Source: Vitrella brassicaformis
Lineage: Eukaryota > Sar > Vitrellaceae
NCBI GenBank assembly: GCA_001179505.1
Contig: CDMY01000376.1
Location: 76,038-109,488 of the forward strand
Reading direction: 5' to 3'
DNA: 33,451 nucleotides
Shown: one piece after another, positions 1 to 10,409 of the stretch
How positions within the stretch are numbered: the stretch's first letter is position 1
Layout: every line of letters begins with the position of its first letter
Position numbers and translations under genes: made by a program
The notes under the pieces: generated by a model
Databases searched by the model: none
What the model was told of the DNA's origin: nothing
The model's input: only the letters and a program-made list of their open reading frames with translations

Positions 1-20
1 CCCCCCCCCCCCCCCCCCCC
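1..20. repeat. poly-C run at window edge
   Basis: Twenty consecutive C at the very start of the window, followed by short CA-repeat sequence. It may be a genuine homopolymer inside an intron of the gene that follows, or an assembly edge. Nothing coding is visible in it. Confidence 0.9.
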
Positions 21-69
21 TCTGACACGCACACACACAGACGTGCTGTCCATCCCATCACACACACAG

Positions 70-1318
70 GGTGCGGCGCGTGTGCCCCTCGCCCCTCTGT
101 ATGGTGGCGGCGCCAACATCCGTGTAAGATGGCCGAATGAACACCGAATCAGTTAACCCTATCTATGTGTGTGCGATTGCATGTGTGTGTGTGTGTATGT
201 GTGTGCAGTCTGCGAGCGACCAGGTCATGGACGATGGCTTCGACTACCGCGCGGCAAACAACATGTCCACGTAAGATAAGAAACCAACCAGACAGACACA
301 ACACCGTACGTGGATCCATCCATCCAGCCAGCCAGCCAGCCAGCCAGATGATGTGGGTGTCTATGTGTGATTGTACATCAGCAGCAGTGGTGGGGGCCAG
401 GGAGGGGGTGTGGTGCTGGAGCCTGCACCGCGCTCCACTTATCAGCAGCAGCAGCATCACGACGGCCCATCGGGGGCCGGGGGCAAGGGAGGGGCCCACA
501 TCACACCCGTCAAAACTTACGAAGGAAGTAAGCCAAGCCACTTGATCTTCACCAGCGCCAGCACCAGCACCATGACACAGGCGCAAATCAATCAATGCCG
601 CCCTGTGTGTGTGTGTGTGCATGGCATGTGATCTGCAGGTGTGGGTGTGGGTGTAGGAGTCGGTGTGGGTGGGGCCGTGGGTGGCCCGCCGACCAACGGC
701 GGTCACTGCAACGGCAGCGGCAGCGCTGCCACCAGCACTAGCGAACAGAGCCAAACAAGCGAGGGCCGCTTCTTCACCAACATGATGGCTCACACGTAGG
801 CAAGGGACGCGCGCAGACAGACAGACAGACAGACAGACAGAAGGTACCAGTCAAACGCATTGCACGTTCCTTCATGTGTGTGGTGCAGTAGCATGCGTGT
901 GTTGACGACGCCCCAGACGTTCAACGTGGAGATCAGCCTGCCCAAGAGCCAAGTCGACTTCCTCTGCTGTGTGTACTCACATAACATAACACACACTCAT
1001 CCACCAGCCTAACCGTGTGTGTGTGTGTGTGTGTATGAAGCTGGTCGCGGCTATGCGATGAACAACATCTCCGACCGTTCTGGGTGCGTCATAGCTGTGG
1101 GCTACGACGTCCCCAACCAGCAAAACCGCACAGTCACTCTTACAGGTACACACACCCACACACACACACACACAGAAGGCGCTTCCTTTATCCTATACAT
1201 CTTCCTGCCCCTGCCTGTGTCTGTGTCTGTGTCTGTGTGGTGTTGTGTGTCAGGTACCCCACTGGCCAACGCCACGGCGTTGCTGTTGATACAGGAGAAG
1301 CTCATGGAACTCAGATAG
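70..1318 (+). CDS. KH-domain RNA-binding protein, 3' part
   Basis: The 5' end is missing. Exons by splice borders and phase: 70-123, 209-270, 382-527, 639-795, 889-968, 1041-1145, 1254-1318 (stop TAG 1316-1318). All phases close, giving about 222 visible residues. The first four exons encode low-complexity Gly/Gln/Ser/Val-rich sequence, including a GV dipeptide run. The last three encode a KH fold: FNVEISLPKSQVDFL, then GRGYAMNNIS where the GxxG loop sits (G-R-G-Y), then SGCVIAVG, NRTVTLTG and a C-terminal helix ATALLLIQEKLMELR. KH domains bind single-stranded RNA or DNA; a single C-terminal KH after disordered sequence is typical of splicing or translation regulators. The loop reads GRGY rather than the common GKGG, still a GxxG. 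Known: KH family features. Inferred: RNA binding. The true start lies upstream of the window. Confidence 0.85.
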
Positions 1319-2455
1319 ATAAGTAGACTGACTTATAGACAGACACAGAGAGGGAGGGGGGCAGGCTAGTTAGCTCGGCGTGTCGTATGCTAGAAGGGTG
1401 GGCGGGTGGGCGGCCCGGCGTCTCTGTCTGTCTGTCTGTCTGTCCGTAGGATTTGGCCTTTTCTCTCTTGTTTCTCTTCTTTACCTCCTCCCTCTTGCTT
1501 TGGCGTGTGTGTGTCTGTGTGTATGTGTGTGCGGTGTGTCGACTGACACGCACCTCGGGGGTTGGGGGGGGGGTTGCTTAGTGGTCGCCTTGCCAGCGGT
1601 TAGACCGAGGAGGGCCCAGCCATCTGGCGGACAGGACAGAGATGCATGGCTGCCTTCGTGCGTGCCTCTTCGTTCGTCTGTCTCTCTCTGTCTGTCTGTC
1701 TGTCTGTCTGTCTCGTGTGTATATCGAGCGCACCGAATGATTTCCCCCCTCTTTCTCCCCCTGTCTGTCTGCCTTCCTGCCTCCCCCGCCTACAGAGCCG
1801 CCCCTTCCCCTCCCGCCACTCCCTGTGATGAATGTGTGGCTTTCTTTCATTCAGCAGCTGGCAGGGAGGCCGGGAAGTGTGCCTGCATTTGGCGCCTCCC
1901 TCCCGAGTGCAGGCATTAGTGCCATGCGTATGGGTATGTATTTTTGCGTGGGGGGCTGGAGGCGACCAGCGACTGACTTGTGTAGCTATCTATGGGTTTG
2001 TATGCCATGCATCTCTCTGACTGTCTTTCTCTCTCCTCTGTGGCGACTGACTAACTGCATTGATCGATCTGTATGTGTCAGTGCATCTGGCAGGGCCGTG
2101 CCGTGCGTGAGTGAGTGAGTGAGTGAATGGCGAGGGGCGGGTAGGTGGTGGGCTGACTGGCCGCTGTGTGTACCTTCATGTGAGCCCGAGTGTAAGGGAC
2201 TTGACGCGCATGCGCCTTGGTAGAATAAACGTCACTTGCAAGTGGGTGTGTGTGGGTGTATATCTGCCGTCTGCTGCTGCACACGCACACGCACAATACG
2301 CAAACCCCACGCTTAATCAGGCCTCAATGAGCACGCCAGCCGGCCCTCCAGCGCCTGCAATGGGAAAGAGCCTTTCGAAGCGATCGCCTGTGCGAGCTTA
2401 GAGGCGCAAGAGAGGAAGCGGAGAGACCAAACGCACAGATCAGCAGCAGAGAGGG
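1319..2455. other. 1.1 kb spacer, 3'UTR and upstream region
   Basis: Between the KH gene stop and the methyltransferase start. It holds TCTG arrays (around 1423-1444 and 1678-1712), a GAGT run near 2108-2125 and pyrimidine-rich stretches. AATAAA at 2223-2228 could be a polyadenylation signal. No frame shows splice-consistent coding structure; the open frames here are translated microsatellites. Confidence 0.6.
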
Positions 2456-4294
2456 ATGAAGGAAGACGACTCGCGGCAGGGCCCTGCTCCCACTTTTCTG
2501 TTTGCAGTGGTCGCAGCGCTCTTCGCCTCCATCTTCCTCGCCCTTCTCCTCCTCGACGTGGCTTGGCCCTTCGAGCTGCCGCCACTCATGCGGTCCGCCA
2601 CATCTCCGCCATGCACACGTGTGAGGACCGCCGCAGCCTCGACGCCCGTGCTGCCGATAGTTGGGCCGGGCCATGTGCTGCGGCGACCAGCAAACACCAC
2701 TTGGGTGCCGGTTGTGGTTGCCCCAACATCCGAGCAGCTGAGTGATTACAGGACCAAGGTGGCGCTTGTGTGGAGTTTTATGGAGTCGACGGGCAGCCGG
2801 GAGGCGTTCCCTTTGCTCATGAACTACCTCGGGCTGCAGAACACAGGTACGCACTCATGGGAATCCATCCATCCATCCATTCAGTGGACCATTACGTCAC
2901 GTCACGGTGCGTATGTGCCCCTCCCTTGTTTGCAAGGGTCTGGCGGTGAGGTGGGAGTGGGCGACTTTTCATACAGCGACAGAATGCTCAGGCTATGGTG
3001 GGTGGGTATCCAAGGACAGACAGTATGGCCGATGTGCGCTGTACTCTCTCTCTCTCTGTGTCTGTGTGTGTGTGTTCAAGGAAGCCCAACTACTGGACGG
3101 CTGTGGACATCCTTAAGCCTGCAGTATATATGAAGCGAGCCGAGTCGTTTGTGCGCCACCAGTTCAAGTAGCTACCTACACAAGAGACAGCAGGCTCCAC
3201 TAGTTATATTGACACAGATGGAAGGATTGACGGGCGTCATTCTTGTGTCGGTGTGCCATCCATCAGTGTATCGCTCACACTGCACCAGGGCAAAAGCTGG
3301 AAAGGTGAGGTGGGGCTGAATGGCATGGGCCCATTCACAGACAGGGCACACGTGAGACCTTCGCTTGTCGCTCTCTCTTTTGTCGCCACCAGTCGCTGGC
3401 AAGCTGGGGGAGGGGAGCTTTGACTTCCTGTACATCGACGGTGGGAAGGAATGGCAAGAAAGGATGGATGGATGGATGGATGTGCATGCCGCGTCTTCAC
3501 AACTCGTTCAGCGAGCCATCAGTACAAGTCCGTCAAGAAGGACCTCAAGGTAAGGTAGGTAGGCTCAGCTGTCTCATAAGCTCATGAATCCCCCGCTGCA
3601 CGCATCAGTTGCGCTGCATTGCCTGCCCCCTGACTGACCGGCTGCAATGTGTCACGTCGTGTGTGACCGCACTGCAGGCGTACTTTCCCAAGATCAAGCC
3701 AGGGGGCATCCTTGCTGGACACGACTTCTGTGGCACGTGAGGTTTCAGACATGTCCAGACAGACACTCCTACAAGACATGCTGACGGATGCGTCTTTTGC
3801 AGGAAGAAAAAGAGGTCGCTGCACATGAGTGGCGAGCAGATCGACGTGCCGTGGTGCGGCAGATACAGCATCAAATCACACTCGAAACGGTGGGAGGGAG
3901 GGTTGGTGAGGCGAGCCATCCATCCGTCCACCTACCCACATGCAGAGACATCAACAATCGCCGGTTGATGTGTGGATTGTGATGGTTTGTGTGTTTCGTG
4001 TGTGTGTGCGTCTGACATACCCAGGTGGAGCAAGATGGGCAAGGAGGTCCACAACCAGATCGGAGTCGTCCGCGCCATTCTGGAGTTTGCAAGAGGTGGG
4101 TGTGGGGAGTTTCCGTGTTTTGCTCTTTCTACATACTGTCGTGACTTTGTTTCCCTCTAATGTTGTCGTTGACAGCGGAGGGCATCAGTGTTGACTTCAC
4201 GCGAGAGGACCAGCGGCCGAACGACCTGTACAGCGACCATGGTGGCCCCGCGCCACACCTCAACCCGTCATGGTATCTGTTGAAGCCATGGTGA
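2456..4294 (+). CDS. Membrane-anchored SAM-dependent methyltransferase (Methyltransf_24 type)
   Basis: Exons: 2456-2846, 2937-2997, 3081-3167, 3267-3304, 3393-3440, 3512-3549, 3678-3736, 3803-3889, a possible 18-nt microexon 3946-3963, 4025-4095, 4176-4294 (stop TGA 4292-4294). About 338 residues, or 332 without the microexon. Residues about 12-35 are a hydrophobic segment after a charged N-terminus, fitting a type II signal anchor into the secretory pathway. The catalytic part shows a Rossmann-like core: GGEVGVGDFSYSDRML (glycine-rich SAM motif), then FDFLYIDASHQYKSVKKDL (acidic motif), then LKAYFPKIKPGGILAGHDF. The last two are hallmarks of the class I Methyltransf_24 family, and each is reconstituted only by splicing, which supports the exon model. 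The substrate cannot be told; related proteins include sugar O-methyltransferases. The ATG at 2456 is chosen because it opens the anchor segment. Confidence 0.85.
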
Positions 4295-4595
4295 GTTGAT
4301 ATCAACTGCCTGTCTGTCTCGGGTGCTTGGGTGCATGTGTGTGACCTTCCGTCCGTGTGTGAATGAGTGTGTGCATACAGTCCATTCGCTCAGCGACGCA
4401 ACCAGCAGTATCCATCCACTTTTCATGCCAGCCAGATGGCCATCACTCACTCACCGTGGCCCACGCATCCGTCCATTGGAGAATGAAGGCACACCCACCC
4501 ACTCACGCACGAAAGCACATTTGGGTGTCTGTCTATACAGCAGCAGCCGTCACGCTCAACACATTATCACATTCACGCAGCTCAGCTCGCCTCAC
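4295..4595. other. Convergent 3' spacer
   Basis: About 300 bp between the stops of the methyltransferase (+) and the WD40 gene (-). It contains short TCTG and CATC motifs and CACTCA-type repeats. No coding or RNA gene is seen; it presumably holds both 3'UTRs. Confidence 0.6.
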
Positions 4596-6762
4596 TCATC
4601 CAGGTGCCCGTACAGGCGGCAGAGTAAAGTCCGTCATGCTGACGACCTTGATGGCGCTCAGCTCTCGGACGGTCTTGTCCCTCTCGCCCAGCGGCATGTC
4701 CACCCGATACACGGCCTCGTACGACTCGTCCAGAGAGCCCTCGTGCAGACTGTACAACAGAATGTTCTGACGGGGGTGCCACCTACACACACACACACAC
4801 ACACGCAAATGCGCGAATGCGGGCGTGTTGTGTTCTGCGTTTAGTCCCTCACTTGCATTTGGTGATGTGCGTGTGTTCCTTGCCGGGGGCCCAGCTGTGG
4901 ACGAGCACGTCCGTGTCGACGCCCCAGATGAAGACCATCTGGTCGTACGGACCCCCCAGTGCCAGCAGACTGCCGTCATGATTCACCGACAAAGTGCCGA
5001 TGCTCTACACACACACATACACACATAGAGGGAGGGAGAAAAGACGATGTGCGGCTCTCTCTCCGTCCTTGTGTCAGCCCCACCCCTCCACCCACCCCAG
5101 TGGAGCATGCGATTGTCTTGGGGCAAGTCATTGTCTGCAGGTCCCACAGCTCCACCAGCCCATCGTCATAGCCGCAGGCCATCCACTCGCCTCCGGGGTC
5201 GGCCGCCAGCGTCGTGACGGCGCTCGTCTCGTCCGTCTGACGCAGAATGGCGCCGCCCTTGGACAGGTGCACGCGCTGCTCGCCAGGGAGGGGCTGACCG
5301 CGGTAGACCTCCAGGTAGCTCTGGGAGGCCACAAACAGATACTCGCCAAGAGAGTCGTAGGCAAGGGCCTCAATCTATGCAGAGAAAAGACAAAGGGGAG
5401 CCTGCGTTGCATCCATTGGGGTGCGTGTGTGTGTGTATGTATGTGTGTGTATGTCCTGACTGAGTTGTTGCCGTATTTCTTGTCTGATGCTGGGATGGGC
5501 CGCGAGGCCAGCCGGATGTCGTAGATCTGCACACACAGCAACGATCCAACCACACCTACCTACCTTTGCCGTCGTCCCATCCTCCCCCGTACCGTACCGT
5601 CAGTTTGTCCCTGCTGTCTGCGATTGCCAGGACGGTTCCATCTGGCCGCCATGCCAGCCGCTGAGGCCAATCGTCACGCATCTCAGCCTGCAGTGGACAC
5701 ACGACATACGGGTGTTCCCTTGTCTCCATAATTGCGTTGTGCCTGATTACCCTGCCGAGCTCCTTGGCCTTTGCCACGGCCGGTGTTCTGATGGGCTGGG
5801 TGGTGCGGGCGGGGCTGCCGGTGGCCGACGGGCCGCTCCTCGGATCAACACGAATGTCCTGAAAATGACAAGCAACACACACAGAGAGAGAGAGAGAGAG
5901 AGAGGGAGGGAGCGCATTGGGCTGTCGTGATTTGGCGTGTGCGTGTGCGTGTGCGTGTGGGTGACGTATGTACATACATAAATGGCGAGTTTTCTGTTGC
6001 TTCTGTGTCCGAGCGCGAATATGTGGTCCTGCTTGGGGTTGGCAGCCGCACACTCGTACTTGTCGTCGTCGGACGACACCTCACACGCCACTTCAAAGTC
6101 GTGAGTCGACTGACACACACACACACACACACACACATAAAAGGCAAGCGATGTGAGAGCCTAAAGCACATCTGTGAGTGGGTGCATGAGTGAGGGTGTC
6201 CCACCCCACCCACCTCACCTGCTGCGGTGCTGTTTTGCAAACCCAGACCTTCTCACGACAACACACAATGAAATAATCACCTGCACGTGAGATGCATAGG
6301 GAGCGCACACCGCCGACACACAACAAGGAAGGACACACAGGCATACAAATCAGATCTGATGTGTGCGCCTCTCTCTCGGCGGCTCACCCGATGAGCTCCA
6401 ATCGAGGCTCCGCACGCCCAGACCCTTCCGAGTCTGAATGACCACACACAGACACACAGATACGTGCGATCGATGGTGATGTCACATCAATCACATCGCC
6501 ACGGCAGGCAGTCATCACCTCTGCCGCTCGCCTCGGCGGCGTCCATCTGGTATCTCTGAGGCCGAACTCTTGGAACTCCTGCTTCTGCTGTAGCTCAAAG
6601 GTGCGGCGCTGCGACAGATACGCCGCCAGCACGGCAGGGTCGGACGGCACTGAAGCGGACAAACAAACAGAGCATCAGGGATATCCCTCTGAGTCATGGA
6701 CGCTCACCTTGATACCGCTTTGTGACCAGCTGTGTGATGTCTGAGCCCGTCACTGACGACAT
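4596..6762 (-). CDS. WD40-repeat protein, THOC3/TEX1-like
   Basis: Exons in transcript order: 6762-6708, 6649-6519, 6433-6388, 6280-6219, 6109-5978, 5858-5598, 5526-5461, 5374-5096, 5004-4853, 4782-4596 (stop at 4596-4598). All phases close, about 456 residues. WD-type blades are visible: GLGVRSLDWSSSGDYFIVCC, KYECAAANPKQDHIFALG ending in IYDIR, PQRLAWRPDGTVLAIAD ending in IYDIR, ALAYDSLGEYLFVAS, TTLAADPGGEWMACGYDDG with VELWDL, and TLSVNHDGSLLALGG with VFIWGV. The C-terminal KCKWHPRQNILLYSLHEG matches the end of human THOC3 (VAWHPKRPLLAFAC) in position. THOC3 is a TREX subunit acting in mRNA export. A helical N-terminal stretch (about 20-50, LSQRRTFELQQKQEFQEFG) precedes the propeller. A 63-nt in-frame segment (5688-5750) has intron-like borders. 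Family-level WD40 is sure; the THOC3 assignment is moderate. Confidence 0.77.
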
Positions 6763-6929
6763 CTCAGCGACGCAGAGCTCAGGGAAGGCTGTCAGTCAGT
6801 CAGACCAGCATCTGACCGACCTGCGGGAAGATCGCTGACAGATCTGCTGTCGTGTGTGGCGAAATGAGCAGACGGGGGTGATGGAAAGGGCCACAAACAC
6901 ACGAGGGAGCCTTCCGCGCAGCGGATTTC

Positions 6930-6933
6930 AAAA
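6930..6933 (-). terminator. RNA polymerase III T-run terminator for tRNA-Tyr
   Basis: On the minus strand, four T follow the tRNA discriminator base after a one-base spacer (C). A run of four or more T is the usual pol III stop signal. Confidence 0.7.
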
Positions 6934-6934
6934 G

Positions 6935-7017
6935 TCCGGTGAGACTGAATCGAACAGCCGACCATCTGATATCCCCGCAGCTACAGTCAGACGCTCTACC
7001 AACTGAGCTATCACCGG
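6935..7017 (-). tRNA. tRNA-Tyr(GUA) with a 10-nt intron
   Basis: Read on the minus strand, the 83-nt gene folds as a full cloverleaf. The acceptor stem is CCGGTGA/TCACCGG, 7 of 7 pairs, with discriminator A at 6935. The D arm is GCTC-AGTTGGTA-GAGC. The anticodon stem is TCTGA/TCAGA. The T arm is GGCTG-TTCGATT-CAGTC with one G-T pair. The anticodon loop reads CTGTAG then A38, so the anticodon is GUA (6984-6982). Ten bases (6980-6971, CTGCGGGGAT) interrupt the loop directly after position 37, the canonical nuclear tRNA intron site; removing them leaves a standard 73-nt tRNA. Eukaryotic tRNA-Tyr genes very commonly carry such introns, which are removed by the tRNA splicing endonuclease. A TTTT run (6933-6930) just downstream is a likely RNA polymerase III terminator. 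Confidence 0.94.
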
Positions 7018-7225
7018 ATTGTGAGATGCAGGGGTCATGAAGGTATGTAGGCAGCACAGCACATCCCCTGCACCTTTAGAGCCCTGTTTCTCAAGTTCTG
7101 GGACGAGTGGAGGAGCGATGACTCACTGAGACGCCCAAGTCTCACTAAACACGGAGATCTAAGCTTCCCCCTGTCAGGCCGCCTAGGGTGCTCCCTGAAA
7201 CTGCTGCAGGCCTTCAAGTGCAGAA

Positions 7226-9452
7226 ATGGACGACCTATTGCTTCACGTGTTTGTGATAGCGCCAGCCATCCGGTGGCTCATCTCACCGCAGAGACCATGG
7301 GACAAACGATTAGGTCACAGACACAGATCATCAGCAACCAGGAGGCCTGAAGATGAGATGCATGACTAACTGTCTGCCTGCCGTGTGTTCAGGTGTGATC
7401 ATGGCCATCACTGCCTTGGGCGCCATCGCCGTCTATCAGGTTCGTTCGCTCGCTGATCTTTCCGCGCACATGACACATCAAGCACTGCTCACTGTGTGTG
7501 TGCTTTCTGCTCTCCTGGTTGATTGGTCAGTGTCAGCGGGAGGAGTCGAATCACTATGATGTGTTGGGCGTGTCGCCATTCGCCACCAAGGCCGAGATAC
7601 AGACCGCTTACAGGCGGCTCTCACTCCAGTACCACCCTGTACGGCTGCAGCACACGCACCACCACATGGACCATCGATGTGTGCGCGTGTGTGTGTGTGT
7701 GTGTGTGGACAGGACAAGCACTCCGACCCGAAGGACAAGGACAAGGCCGTCAAGACATTCAACAAAATCAGAGACGTACGTCGAACAAGCAGCAAGGCAC
7801 ACAGGCATGGTGCACCCGGCGATGGACGGCTGTGTGTGTGCGTGCAGGCTCAGGAGGTGTTGAAGGATGACAAGAAGAGGCGGACGTACGGCCGGTTCGG
7901 TGACTTCAACAGTAAGACCGCATGTACGCAAACACGCAGCCAGCCAGCCGTGGACACACACACGTCACGTGGGGATGATTACACAATGTCGACGGCCGAA
8001 CGTCCAAATGCATACACACACACGTGCAGTGCAGTGGAGTGCAGCGGACGCTGACTGACATCTACGCATGCTAGCTACTAGACATGACCACTACACAGAC
8101 AGACAGACAGCAGACAGACAGAGGTGCATCAGGTGTGTGTGTGTGTGTGTGCGTGCAGCTGAGATTGACGACCGTCACTTCTTCGACGTGGTTGTGGTTG
8201 CGCTCCTCCACGGCCTCATCTCGTTCCTCTTCGGCTTCCTGTACACCTTCTCCAAAGAGACTCAAGTGGCCAGACAAGTATGTAGGCAAGTCACTTTGAC
8301 ACACCACAGGGCGGCAGACACAGCACATCAGTCAGCTGAGGAGGGACATCTCATCTGCCGGCGATTTGTTTGTCTGTCTGTCTGTTCGTGACGTCAGGTG
8401 TTCCTGAGCTACCTGTTGGTGGCCTTTTGTCTGGACCTGCAGCTGCGGTTCGGCGGGCCTAAGAGTGACGAGTTCCTCTGGTGGATCCCCGCATTCGGAA
8501 GATACCTCGTATTCGAGAAGATCAAAGTAAGCATGCCGGCCCCTCACACACAGTCTCATGGTTCGTCCCTGTCATCTCTTTCTCTCTCTCTCTGTTTTTG
8601 TTTGTCTCTTTGCGTGTTGCCTGCAGGTGTTGCAGAAGCTGTCTCCCATCGTGTTGAATGGCTCCATCCTGATAGCGTCTGCCATGCACACTGACAAGGA
8701 GAGCGGCCTCGAGTTCCTCGGACGCACACTCCTGCACACAAACCTGGAAATCGTCAACAGGTTCATCCTAAACACACACAGTCATTGATTCCCTTCCTTC
8801 ACTCACCTGTCTGTGTGCGTCCATCAGGATGGAGGCGACGATGGAGCGGTGTGGTGTGGCAGCGCTGCAGGACAACCCCCACGCCCTCAATGGACAGGCA
8901 GACACGGACAACGGATCACGACCGCCCGCCGAAACCGACATGCCATCAGCCACAAACGGATCACCAACAGAAGGCTTGCGTGACCGGAGGAGAGGGTCGC
9001 AGCAGCATCAACAACAGCAACACACACAAGAAGACACGTGTCCAGCACCAGCAGCAGCATCAGCCTCAGCCTCTGAGGGCAGGAGGGAGAGGGGGAGGGG
9101 CGGCAGCGACGCCTCTCATGCGATGACTGCCATGCTTGACACGCCGCCGCCCGGAATGGGTGTGTCGGCGACGGAGCTGTGTCAGTGGAGTGCGGATCAG
9201 GCCAGGGATCTGCAGGAATTCGTCAAGACAAGGGTCAGTCAGTCAGCACTGCACTGCACGACACACACAGAGCAGACAGATTGCAAGTGATGTATGTGCG
9301 AAAGGACAGACAGACTTGTGTGTGGGTGGGGTCTGTGTGTGTGTGTCTGTATGTGTGTGGCATAGGCTGAGCAGTCGAAGAGGGGCGGCATGTGGAGCAT
9401 CGGCACCTTCATCTTCCTTGGCATACTCTTCTTCAAACTATTCCTCTCATGA
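7226..9452 (+). CDS. J-domain (DnaJ/Hsp40) multipass membrane protein
   Basis: Exons: 7226-7313, 7393-7439, 7531-7638, 7713-7775, 7848-7911, 8159-8277, 8398-8526, 8627-8760, 8828-9233, 9366-9452 (stop TGA 9450-9452); 414 residues, all phases closed. A hydrophobic segment at about 30-45 (GVIMAITALGAIAVYQ) precedes the J domain at about 52-115: HYDVLGVSPFATKAEIQTAY, RRLSLQYHP, then D of the HPD motif as the first residue of the next exon, then helix III NKIRDAQEVLKDD. The intact HPD predicts stimulation of an Hsp70 ATPase. Further membrane segments follow: FFDVVVVALLHGLISFLFGF and VFLSYLLVAFCLDL. After a Gln/Ser/Ala-rich region (about 260-370), the protein ends in a hydrophobic tail, GTFIFLGILFFKLFLS. 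The layout (membrane segment, J domain, more membrane segments) resembles endomembrane J proteins that recruit Hsp70 to the ER. The exact orthologue is not recognised. Confidence 0.9.
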
Positions 9453-9921
9453 CAGACATGACCGAGTGAGTGCGTGTGGATGTGTGTGCTGACTGACTGA
9501 CTGACTGATTTTTATCCATGACCTTTGTGTGTGTGTCTGTGTGTCTGACGTGCCTCCTCCACTTGACAATGTGTGGAGCCCAGCCACATGTCTATCAAGC
9601 GAACAGCCCCTTGCTCCATGTCATGAAAAGCCATTGAGAGAGCCATGATTGTCGCCCACAGTGCACACACAGCCATGGCATGTAGCGGCACATAAGCACC
9701 CACACACACTCATATATCAACACACCACACCCCTTTCCCCAGTGTCAGTCAGTCAGCAAGCCTGTCGTTCCACCCCACCCCACCCCACCCCATCTAAGCA
9801 CTACACACGCCCAACGCCCCTCCCCTGTACACACCACACCCTCTATCGCCCTCATCCATCCATCCATCCATCCTACGGCCATGACAGCAGGCCAGGCCAT
9901 CAATACCATCACTCGCTCCGA
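9453..9921. other. Convergent 3' spacer
   Basis: About 470 bp between the stops of the J-domain gene and MOZART1. It contains GACT and TG repeats near 9490-9545, a CACCC-type run near 9773-9793 and a CATC array near 9855-9873. No gene is seen. Confidence 0.6.
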
Positions 9922-10167
9922 TCAGACCGTCCGCTCCTTGTGCTGCTGCTGTCCTGCCGGCCCCCGCTCCTTGGCCGCCTTGAGGGCCGCCGCCTCCCTC
10001 CGCAGCTCCAGGACAATCCGAGCGAGTGCCTCCGGGTTGACGCCCTGCTCGCACAGGCACACCAGGATGGTCAGCTCGTCCCGGCTCAGCCCAGTGTTGA
10101 GCAGAGTCGCCATCTCGTGCAGAATGTCCATCACCTCGTCCGTATCACGGCTGGCCGAATCTGACAT
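9922..10167 (-). CDS. MZT1: Mitotic-spindle organizing protein 1 (MOZART1/GIP1)
   Basis: A single exon of 81 residues, typical for this family (about 70-90). The core reads MDILHEMATLLNTGLSRDEL, TILVCLCEQGVNPEALARIV, LELRREAAALKAAKE. The LNTGL and LCEQGxNPEALA signatures are near-diagnostic for MOZART1. The product binds the N-terminal regions of gamma-tubulin complex proteins and helps recruit the gamma-tubulin ring complex to microtubule-organising centres. The C-terminus adds a short basic Gln-rich tail. It is the only clear intronless gene here. Start 10167 is the first Met, and family alignment begins 12 residues later. It shares a 242-bp divergent spacer with the tocopherol-cyclase/TSP1 gene. 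Confidence 0.93.
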   Translation of the reverse strand: MSDSASRDTDEVMDILHEMATLLNTGLSRDELTILVCLCEQGVNPEALARIVLELRREAAALKAAKERGPAGQQQHKERTV

Positions 10168-10409
10168 GATCTTTCCGCCGGAGTTGGATGGGTAAACACG
10201 GAACACTCGTGCTGGTGAGGGGTGTAGGAGGATCCAATGCTCTCCACCACAAAACAGCGGCGGAGGGATCGCTCTTGAGCTTGCAATCCCATTCGTTCTC
10301 TCCCCTCCGAGAGAACGAACGCGACACCGGCGATCTAAAACCGATACCGGTGTAGACAGATCTGTGTGTTGATCTTCGCCTTTGAGCAGTTGCAGCTGAT
10401 CTATCAGCG
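10168..10409. promoter_or_regulatory. Divergent promoter with two hairpin-forming inverted repeats
   Basis: Lies between the MZT1 start (-) and the fusion-gene start (+). It contains a perfect 11-bp inverted repeat (10292-10302 with 10309-10319, 6-nt loop), a perfect 7-bp inverted repeat ACACCGG/CCGGTGT (10324-10330 with 10347-10353), and AGATCT at 10358-10363 about 50 bp before the plus-strand ATG. The promoter role is inferred from position. Confidence 0.55.

Larger units (their letters stand above)
6763..7225. promoter_or_regulatory. Divergent promoter region holding a tRNA gene
   Basis: 463 bp between the start codons of the WD40 gene (-) and the J-domain gene (+). It contains the tRNA-Tyr gene at 6935-7017 and two copies of the palindrome AGATCT (6840-6845 and 7155-7160), each about 70-80 bp upstream of one start codon. 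No TATA-like box is evident. Confidence 0.5.

Noticed and set aside
149-793. 214-residue open frame on the minus strand
   Set aside because: It is antisense to the KH gene exons, made largely of translated CA repeats (HTHTHT) and Ala runs. The plus-strand exons are phase-consistent and end in a KH fold.
1360-2120. Plus-strand frames rich in CLSVCLSV
   Set aside because: These are translated TCTG arrays in the KH gene 3' region; no domain or splicing logic.
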